DNA of 36,427 nucleotides from an uncultured Candidatus Berkelbacteria bacterium (lineage in GTDB: Bacteria > Patescibacteriota > UBA1384 > CAILIB01): assembly GCA_903834195.1 (NCBI GenBank), contig CAILIB010000011.1, positions 1 through 36,427 on the forward strand. Direction: 5' to 3'. The notes beneath the pieces were generated by a model. It was given only the letters and a program-made list of their open reading frames with translations, was not told where the DNA came from and ran no database searches. This document shows, in pieces, positions 31,246 to 36,427 of this stretch (position 1 is its first letter; each line of letters begins with the position of its first letter). Made by a program: the position numbers and the translations under genes.

Positions 31246-31749
31246 TTAGTACGTGGATTGGCTCGAGTCAGAAATATCATATTTTGTATTCGAATTTGTG
31301 ACCGTAACCGAGCAAACTTCATTCGCATTTTCACCAAAAATGTTACAGTACTGTTTGCCCTGACTTTCGACCAAAACTGAGTACGTGCCAGCAGGAACCG
31401 AAAGAGCGTATGCACCACTCGTATCACTCATAGTAGTTGCGACCAGTGTTCCGGCGCCAGGTACGAGGTCAGTCCCGTCCATATCTGAATTACTGAGTGA
31501 TTTGTACACATATACTTTCCTGGTTGGATGCGTGGTAACACATGTTGATACACCTGGCATGCAGTTCCCAGCGACCACTGAGACTATTCCTGAGATTCCA
31601 ACAGAGATAGTAGGTGTTGGTGTGGTAGTGGGATTTGATGAAGTGGTGTCAGGTGAGTAGTGTATAAACCAGAATAAACCCGATCCAAAGGCGAGTAATA
31701 AAACACCTGCTATTGTGAGTGCGATTTTTGGGTTGGTGTGCGGCATCAT
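31246..31749 (-). CDS. Membrane-anchored carboxypeptidase-regulatory-like domain protein
   Basis: 167 residues. One N-terminal helix (about 8-29), a Thr/Pro linker (37-47, TTTPTPTIS), and a beta-sandwich domain with SDTSGAYALSVPAGTYSVLV, the signature of carboxypeptidase regulatory-like (CarboxypepD_reg/PEGA-like) domains. Cysteines in GNCMPG, STCVTT, QYCNI and VCSVT can pair outside the cell. TATCTT ends 5 nt before the first ATG. It sits between the kinase gene and the sigma gene on the same strand, so it may be the first member of the sigma regulon or the end of the kinase unit. Confidence 0.75.
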   Translation of the reverse strand: MMPHTNPKIALTIAGVLLLAFGSGLFWFIHYSPDTTSSNPTTTPTPTISVGISGIVSVVAGNCMPGVSTCVTTHPTRKVYVYKSLSNSDMDGTDLVPGAGTLVATTMSDTSGAYALSVPAGTYSVLVESQGKQYCNIFGENANEVCSVTVTNSNTKYDISDSSQSTY

Positions 31750-31772
31750 AGTTGAAGATACTGACGAAGTAT

Positions 31773-32789
31773 TTACGCGAGTTTATGTAGTGATTCTAGT
31801 TTACTCCAGTATTTCTTAACCTGCTTTTCAATGTACTCAACTTCATTAAATTCTGGATCCGCAAAAGCCCGGATCGAAAGTTTCTCATTTGTGAGTGTGG
31901 CCAGATAACAGGTTAGCCATTCAATAGAAATTAATCTTGATACTGTTTTTACGCGCGTTAAAATCTCAGGACTAACAGTACTGCGTTCAAGGTAGGTTTC
32001 GAGGAAATACGTTTTATCCACTTCAGAGATTCCAGTAGATTGGTCGTGATCCAGAAAATCAACTACGAGCTTGCAAGGGTCATCCCAGCCAAAATATTCA
32101 AAATCGAGAAACGTTGCAGTACCGTCTGGTTTGAACACCATGTTGTGCGGGCCAAAATCTACTGGTGAGAGGCGCATATCCTTTTGATCAATTGGTTTGG
32201 TCAGTTCTTCATGTGTGTACTGGTGAATAGCTTCGCAAACCAGATCAGAGATTGTGTGCTCATACCCAGAATTACGTAACTCCTGAATATTTTCAGATGT
32301 ATGTGCACGCTTGGAATCATGTTTGAATTTTTCAACGCGCGCTGTGATATTTTTGATGTAATCCTGAAGACATGTGCAGGCTGAAACCGCTGGCATGAAA
32401 TACTCAGAAACGGTATCTGGTTGTATGTCTTGGAGTTTGAGAACGAAGCCTAGCATTTGGTTAAGGTCGTCACGTGTCAGATTTTCTGCTGACTTCGTAA
32501 TACCATCCTCAAATGAATATACTGCGTAGTTTAACGTATCATCTTTGAAAAATGCCTCAGGAATATTTAAAAATCCATGTGTTCTGAGGTATGAAAAGGC
32601 CTGAAATTCACGCTGTAATCGCTGCCGATTATCGTGAGTTGTGTATATTTTCAGGAGAAGATTACGATTACTTGAGGAAAGTTTGAAAAGGCGGTTATTT
32701 CCACCAGCTTTTATTTCTGTTGATGACTCAAGAATAAATCCGAGTTCTGTTTTAAGTCTTTGTCCAATTACATTTTTTAGTTCGTACAT
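31773..32789 (-). CDS. APH-fold (aminoglycoside phosphotransferase-like) kinase
   Basis: 338 residues. A protein-kinase-like fold of the APH/choline kinase group: LLLKIYT with K47 for ATP, a helical insert, the catalytic loop RLSPVDFGPHNMVF with D211 and N216 (the usual HxD histidine is replaced by Ser-Pro-Val), and metal site FLDFEYFGWDDP with D229. It phosphorylates a small molecule, substrate unknown; resistance should not be assumed. ATG is 1 nt from the stop of the transglutaminase-like gene, so they form one operon. Confidence 0.85.
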   Translation of the reverse strand: MYELKNVIGQRLKTELGFILESSTEIKAGGNNRLFKLSSSNRNLLLKIYTTHDNRQRLQREFQAFSYLRTHGFLNIPEAFFKDDTLNYAVYSFEDGITKSAENLTRDDLNQMLGFVLKLQDIQPDTVSEYFMPAVSACTCLQDYIKNITARVEKFKHDSKRAHTSENIQELRNSGYEHTISDLVCEAIHQYTHEELTKPIDQKDMRLSPVDFGPHNMVFKPDGTATFLDFEYFGWDDPCKLVVDFLDHDQSTGISEVDKTYFLETYLERSTVSPEILTRVKTVSRLISIEWLTCYLATLTNEKLSIRAFADPEFNEVEYIEKQVKKYWSKLESLHKLA

Positions 32790-32790
32790 T

Positions 32791-33564
32791 TCAGAGTATT
32801 GGAAACATGGTGCTGGAATCTTCAGTTACAACAAATTGCCCATCATACCCTCGATGTTTGTATGGTTCGCCCAAATTTCCACCACCACGCCACCAGATTT
32901 TGTCTTTTGAACATTCATCTTGCCAGAGTAACCCTTCAGTCTCAAAAAGTCCTGGTCTTGTGAAGAAATTATTGCGAAGTGAGGTGTATATCCAGAAGTA
33001 ATTTGAAGGAGTTGCAAAGCCAAGTGCATCTTCTGAGAACGTGATAGCCTGAGTAGTCGAGTTTGTTTCACCGGTAATTAACCGGGCCCGATCTGTGATC
33101 CACTCATTGCGAATTTCAAGTGCATTAAGCGGAATTCCATTTTTGAGATAGTGCAGGGTATTTTGTGGGTCAACCACATACCACTTTTTAAACTCATTGG
33201 ACCAGATATCTACAACGCCATGGTGGTGGTCCTCTGTTTCTTTTTTGTGGTCAAAGTCGACACTTAATTTGCGCGCTTGCCAGCCGAGCGCTTGCGCACA
33301 TTGGAGGAATGCAAATGCGAACTGTGTGCACCACATTGGATTGCCAGCTTGAGCATCGCGCAGAATTTCAAGAGCTGATTCGTTGTAGTAATCCCGTCTT
33401 GGTGTTCCTTGGGGAATATAGCCGTGGAGCCATTCTTTGAGAAGGAGTTGTTTGTCGAATTCTGATTTTCCAGTTTCAACTATTTTTTCTAACTCGAACT
33501 CTTCACGAAGTTCGGTGAGTTTTGGGTGTGACAAATTTTCCCACTCAAAGTATGTCATGTTCAT
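32791..33564 (-). CDS. Transglutaminase-like superfamily protein
   Basis: 257 residues, cytoplasmic (no signal). A papain-like triad is evident: C79 in NPMWCTQFAFAFLQCAQALG (20 residues), H115 in DHHHGVVDIW and D132 in WYVVDPQNTL. The spacing Cys-36-His-17-Asp is that of the transglutaminase/protease core. N- and C-terminal extensions are unassigned. Members act as proteases, cross-linkers or peptide-bond-forming enzymes; which one applies is not visible. TGC-TACAGT ends 8 nt before the ATG. The APH-fold kinase follows after 1 nt. Confidence 0.82.
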   Translation of the reverse strand: MNMTYFEWENLSHPKLTELREEFELEKIVETGKSEFDKQLLLKEWLHGYIPQGTPRRDYYNESALEILRDAQAGNPMWCTQFAFAFLQCAQALGWQARKLSVDFDHKKETEDHHHGVVDIWSNEFKKWYVVDPQNTLHYLKNGIPLNALEIRNEWITDRARLITGETNSTTQAITFSEDALGFATPSNYFWIYTSLRNNFFTRPGLFETEGLLWQDECSKDKIWWRGGGNLGEPYKHRGYDGQFVVTEDSSTMFPIL

Positions 33565-33572
33565 TTAATAAA

Positions 33573-33581
33573 ACTGTAGCA
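33573..33581 (-). promoter_or_regulatory. Extended -10 of the transglutaminase/kinase operon
   Basis: TGC directly before TACAGT on the minus strand, 8 nt from the ATG at 33564. Confidence 0.5.
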
Positions 33582-33674
33582 GATTTTTTGAACATTTACG
33601 GCGGTTCATTATTACTAAAATAAGCGTAATCTAAACGTACAAGATAAAAATTGACTAAAGAAGGCACAAACGCC

Positions 33675-34178
33675 ATGAGTCTAAACATCCACCCAATAAT
33701 AGTTCACTTTCCAGTTGCGCTTTTGACACTATACGCACTGATTGAGCTCATTCCATTTGCGGTTGTACGGAAAAACAAAAGTGTGCAGGTAATAAAACTT
33801 TTCCTACTATTTATTGGTGAGATGGGGGCGGTTGCAGCTGGGCTTACTGGGAGTTTGGCAAGTCATGGTTCAAAAACAAATCCCGACATTCGCTATCCTA
33901 ATGTAATCCATACCCATAGCGCATTTGCCCAGTTAACCTTTATAGTTTTTGGACTGATTACTCTCTTGTACATTTCACAATTATTAAATCAATATTACAA
34001 AAAAGTGAGTGTGCCAGAGCTGATTGTAACCCTTAGTACGTATTATTGGGTTTTGGCACCTCTTGCGCTTATTGGAATTACTACACTCACGATCACGGGT
34101 GCACTTGGAGGAGTAGTGGTATATGGGCCAGATCTTGATCCGTTCACTCACTTCGTTTATCAGCTCCTTATTCACTAG
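33675..34178 (+). CDS. DUF2231-like membrane protein
   Basis: 167 residues from the ATG at 33675, preceded by AGAAGG about 9 nt upstream; an in-frame TTG at 33651 is less likely. NIHPIIVHFPVALLTLYALIE (quoted in part: HPIIVHFPVALL) is the DUF2231 hallmark. Four membrane helices are seen, with histidines in the second half (VIHTHSAF) that might bind heme or metal. Its stop overlaps the convergent HAD-like gene by 11 bp. Confidence 0.8.
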   Translation: MSLNIHPIIVHFPVALLTLYALIELIPFAVVRKNKSVQVIKLFLLFIGEMGAVAAGLTGSLASHGSKTNPDIRYPNVIHTHSAFAQLTFIVFGLITLLYISQLLNQYYKKVSVPELIVTLSTYYWVLAPLALIGITTLTITGALGGVVVYGPDLDPFTHFVYQLLIH

Positions 34179-34560
34179 CCACGTTTTCGTCTAAAAACTT
34201 TTTTAGGGCAACGAGATCTTTTGTGTGTTCGTTATAGTGATGTGCAATTATTCCAACTGATTGAGCGCTTTCTACACTGGCACTGTCGTGTTCAAAGTAT
34301 ATGACGTCATTTACAGAAAGATTTTCTTCTTCAAATAACATTAGGAAGTAATTTGGATCTGTTTTTAATGGGTTCCGCTGCAGTGTGAATACTTTGTATG
34401 AAAGTTTGTCCAAATTATATTTACAAAACATCTCCAGTGGTGCGTTACTTACAACAAGCTTTGGGTTTGGGTACGATTCAAGGAGATTAAACATTTCATG
34501 GTTTAGCTCTCCGGTTTCACTTACAAGGGTGTACACTGCGTCAACGAGTATGGTTTTCAT
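34168..34560 (-). CDS. HAD-like protein, short and degenerate
   Basis: 130 residues from MKTILVDAVYTLV at 34560 (an in-frame upstream ATG at 34623 adds 21 residues that do not fit the family). Haloacid-dehalogenase plan: motif I VDAVYTL with D7 but the second Asp of DxD replaced by Val; motif II LVVSNAP; motif III Lys in NPLKTDPNYF; motif IV YFEHDSAS. No cap domain is present. The missing second Asp makes phosphatase activity doubtful. It diverges from the phosphoesterase gene. Confidence 0.7.
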   Translation of the reverse strand: MKTILVDAVYTLVSETGELNHEMFNLLESYPNPKLVVSNAPLEMFCKYNLDKLSYKVFTLQRNPLKTDPNYFLMLFEEENLSVNDVIYFEHDSASVESAQSVGIIAHHYNEHTKDLVALKKFLDENVASE

Positions 34561-34633
34561 AGTAATGTAATAGGTTATGCATCTTATTCGAGTATAGAGG
34601 ATATTCGTTCGTAAGACAGTCATTTTTAAGTCG

Positions 34634-34642
34634 TGATACTAT
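34634..34642 (+). promoter_or_regulatory. Extended -10 of the calcineurin-like phosphoesterase gene
   Basis: TGA plus TACTAT (34637-34642), ending 6 nt before the ATG at 34649; predicts a leaderless mRNA. Confidence 0.5.
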
Positions 34643-34648
34643 ACCTAT

Positions 34649-35509
34649 ATGTTCCTTGCGTATATCGTCATATTTTTTGTTCTGATCGTTGCATATTCCT
34701 GGTTAATTGAGCCTATGGCTTTTAATATCCAAAAAATTAAAGCACACGTTCCTGGTAACAATGCTCGGGTGCTTTTCATCTCCGACTTTCATATGGGTAG
34801 GGGAAGGTTTTGGTTCCGATACACACTACTCTTGAGAAAAATTATGGCTGTGCAGAATGAAAATGCGTTGGATGCCATTTTATTAGGTGGTGATTATCTT
34901 GATTTTGATATCCGATACCTGCCTCAGCTAGAAAAATTTGTTGAGGAACTGAGTAGATTGAATGTCAAAATGTACGCAGTGTTGGGTGATCATGATCATA
35001 AGAAAATTGATCCTGAACTCATACGAAACGCACTGCGGAAGCATAACGTAGTAGTTCTAGAAGATGAGCTCGTTGATTTAGGTTCTTGGCGGTTATTTGG
35101 TGCTAAAGAATTGCGCTTTGATGTCGAATACGATGTCAAGAAAAACGGAAGAAATGTGCCAGATGGAACACGTGAAAAAATCCGTAATCGTGTGCGCGAA
35201 ATGAATCCTGAGATTGGAGGTACTCCATTAATTGTAATCTCACATAATCCAGACGCTGTGTATTTTCGACAGATTCCAGCCGAGTCACTTGTGATCGCAG
35301 GTCACACACATGGAGGGCAGATTTGGCCACTAACGTGGTTTGGGTACCGAAGCTGGAAATTTGTTCCCGGTGGTACGTTTGGGTCTTGGTCTGGGCGGTG
35401 TGAGATTGAGAAGAAACAGTTAATTATTAGTAATGGAGTTGGGTGTTCTGCTTGGCCGTTGCGATTAGGTCGTCGGCCTGACGTGTTGGTGGTTCAGATC
35501 TCGGGGTAA
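34649..35509 (+). CDS. Calcineurin-like metallophosphoesterase, membrane-anchored
   Basis: 286 residues. An N-terminal helix (about 2-20) anchors it. Metal ligands follow the family order: ISDFHMG (DxH), LLGGDYLD (GD), LGDHDH (GNH-D variant), VISHNPD and AGHTHGGQIW. The order and the GHTHGGQ motif match the YkuE/UDP-2,3-diacylglucosamine hydrolase-like group. Lipid or nucleotide phosphoester substrates are possible; no LPS pathway is visible, so no gene symbol is given. Confidence 0.92.
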   Translation: MFLAYIVIFFVLIVAYSWLIEPMAFNIQKIKAHVPGNNARVLFISDFHMGRGRFWFRYTLLLRKIMAVQNENALDAILLGGDYLDFDIRYLPQLEKFVEELSRLNVKMYAVLGDHDHKKIDPELIRNALRKHNVVVLEDELVDLGSWRLFGAKELRFDVEYDVKKNGRNVPDGTREKIRNRVREMNPEIGGTPLIVISHNPDAVYFRQIPAESLVIAGHTHGGQIWPLTWFGYRSWKFVPGGTFGSWSGRCEIEKKQLIISNGVGCSAWPLRLGRRPDVLVVQISG

Positions 35510-35590
35510 GTAAGATAATAGGTTATCTATAGATATAGGTGTATAGTGGCAATTTAGCCTCCTGTACATTAAATCCCCCCAAAGGACACA

Positions 35591-35986
35591 ATGGAAATTG
35601 AACGAAACATAGTTCACCAGAACCCTCAGACAGGTAGTTCGGAAGCTACGCATACTCAAGAGCACGTACCTTCACGTGCAGCAGTTAGTGAGAAGCAGGC
35701 AATTAAGGCAGATGCCTATGTATGGTATGTCATCGGCGTGATAGATGTACTCCTCGCGCTCCGCTTCGTCTTTTTATTGCTCGGAGCACAGAATACAGGG
35801 TTTACCTCGATTCTGTATCAGGTTAGTTACCCGTTTGTGGCAATGTTTAAAGGGATTTTTCCATCACCGGGAAACTCAACAGGGTATTTTGATACGTCGG
35901 CAATCCTTGCGGTAATTGTATTCCTTTTGCTCGGATGGGGAATTGTTTCTCTGATTGATATTACTAAACGCAATCGCGCAGCTTAA
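35591..35986 (+). CDS. YggT-family membrane protein
   Basis: 131 residues: a polar N-terminal tail (1-45) and two membrane helices (about 49-70 and 107-128) around VSYPFVAMFKGIFPSPG, which has the FxPFxxxFRxxxP-like motif of YggT/Ycf19 proteins. AAAGGA ends 4 nt before the ATG. The next gene (YeaQ-like) starts 12 nt after the stop. TATAGT near 35545 may be the -10. Confidence 0.85.
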   Translation: MEIERNIVHQNPQTGSSEATHTQEHVPSRAAVSEKQAIKADAYVWYVIGVIDVLLALRFVFLLLGAQNTGFTSILYQVSYPFVAMFKGIFPSPGNSTGYFDTSAILAVIVFLLLGWGIVSLIDITKRNRAA

Positions 35987-35997
35987 CAGGAGATATT

Positions 35998-36243
35998 ATG
36001 GGATTATTACTTTGGATACTCTTTGGTGCATTAGTTGGGTGGGCAGCCTCGGCAATTATGGGAAGTGGGCAAGGATTGCTGATGGATATAGTCGTTGGTA
36101 TTTTCGGAGCCGTCATTGGTGGCTGGATTATGTCGCTATTAGGATATGGTGGTGTGTCAGGGTTTGATTTGTACAGCTTTATTGTGGCACTGATAGGCGC
36201 ACTTGTTCTGTTTGTGATTGTACGAAGTTTGCGGAAGAGATAG
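35998..36243 (+). CDS. GlsB/YeaQ/YmgE-family stress-associated membrane protein
   Basis: 81 residues with three glycine-rich helices: LLLWILFGALVGWAASAIMG (20 quoted), DIVVGIFGAVIGGWIMSLLG and SFIVALIGALVLFVIV. This Gly-zipper layout is that of transglycosylase-associated/YeaQ proteins, often general stress-induced. GGAG lies 6 nt before the ATG. It is co-transcribed with the YggT-like gene and ended by a terminator. Confidence 0.92.
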   Translation: MGLLLWILFGALVGWAASAIMGSGQGLLMDIVVGIFGAVIGGWIMSLLGYGGVSGFDLYSFIVALIGALVLFVIVRSLRKR

Positions 36244-36277
36244 GAAGAAAAGTATTGTCATAAATATGACTGCATAA

Positions 36278-36305
36278 ATGGACGCTCTCAGAGCGTCCAT
36301 TTTTA
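36278..36305 (+). terminator. Terminator of the YggT-YeaQ operon
   Basis: ATGGACGCTC (36278-36287) pairs with GAGCGTCCAT (36291-36300), a loop of three, then five Ts. Confidence 0.95.
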
Positions 36306-36427
36306 ATAAAGAGGAAACCCCGGACGGGGACTCCATCGGAGTCCGGGGATGAATCGTCCCTTTCTTAGCAGAACGTGCTCGCGCGTTCTGCTAAGCTGTG
36401 CTCATGAGACTCCAAAAACTTTCACAC
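36306..36427. other. Non-coding end region with two hairpin structures
   Basis: No gene seen. First palindrome 36318-36348: CCCCGGAC with GTCCGGGG (8 bp) or, as an alternative, GGACTCC with GGAGTCC plus CCCC/GGGG; read on the minus strand, a T-rich tail TTTCCTCTTTATT follows, so it may end a gene entering from the right. Second palindrome: CTTAGCAGAACG (36364-36375) with CGTTCTGCTAAG (36384-36395), 12 bp, loop of eight, no T run. Confidence 0.6.

Noticed and set aside
31773-32789. Aminoglycoside resistance gene
   Set aside because: Only the general APH fold is supported; HxD is altered and the neighbour is transglutaminase-like, so resistance is not claimed.
36306-36427. Known structured RNA (RNase P, 6S, tmRNA) in the hairpin region
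   Set aside because: None of the conserved cores I can check by eye is present; a short GAGGAAA run alone is not enough.

Overview
The window looks like a stretch of chromosome from a Candidate Phyla Radiation (Patescibacteria) bacterium, possibly Saccharibacteria. This is inferred from style rather than a marker gene. The genes are short and tightly packed, there are many small orphan membrane or secreted proteins, SufD and pyruvate kinase are reduced, and many starts appear leaderless. TGA ends several genes (sufD, sufC, the glycosyltransferase, the Nudix gene, the transglutaminase-like gene), so the UGA-glycine code of Gracilibacteria/Absconditabacteria does not apply. I found no rRNA, tRNA, CRISPR array, transposase or integrase.

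Layout. 1-4.8 kb, minus strand: an iron-sulfur (SUF) locus in transcription order nifU-like, sufC, a family 2 glycosyltransferase, sufB, sufD, sufS (cut by the window edge). A 48-codon ORF with its own promoter and terminator lies on the opposite strand between sufB and sufD. 4.9-11.8 kb: carbon metabolism. A soluble P-type ATPase-like protein with lost catalytic residues precedes pgi. Then come pyk (no C-terminal domain, minus strand), a secreted orphan, eno and gpmI. 11.9-15.6 kb: an OmpR-type response regulator, a histidine kinase, and a MacB/FtsX-type permease with its ATPase, probably one signalling and export module. 15.7-19.7 kb: ppaC, an anchored orphan, a degenerate Nudix protein, a TMEM175-like channel, a DUF998-like membrane protein and a small membrane protein. 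19.8-21.2 kb: a GC-richer pair, an SPFH-domain lipoprotein and a small membrane protein. 21.4-25.6 kb: a TrmB-like regulator with a palindromic operator candidate, two exported proteins, and several orphans.

25.6-29.6 kb: a possible attenuator (39-codon leader ORF plus strong terminator) ahead of an MFS transporter, a coiled-coil orphan, a GT39-like membrane glycosyltransferase and a YecM-like VOC protein with a probable frameshift. 29.7-33.6 kb, minus strand: a transglutaminase-like protein and an APH-fold kinase, an anchored beta-domain protein, and an ECF sigma factor overlapping its likely anti-sigma factor. 33.7-36.4 kb: a DUF2231 protein, a HAD-like protein, a calcineurin-like phosphoesterase, and a YggT/YeaQ membrane protein pair, ending in a cluster of hairpins.

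A recurring theme is promoter architecture. Many monocistronic or first genes have a -10 element, often with an extended TGn, ending only 5-9 nt before the start codon, which predicts leaderless mRNAs. Some downstream genes carry Shine-Dalgarno sequences or ATGA overlaps instead. The most interesting leads are the candidate leader-ORF attenuator at the MFS gene, the catalytically dead P-type ATPase-like protein, the kinase/transglutaminase pair, and the small ORF and glycosyltransferase embedded in the suf locus.
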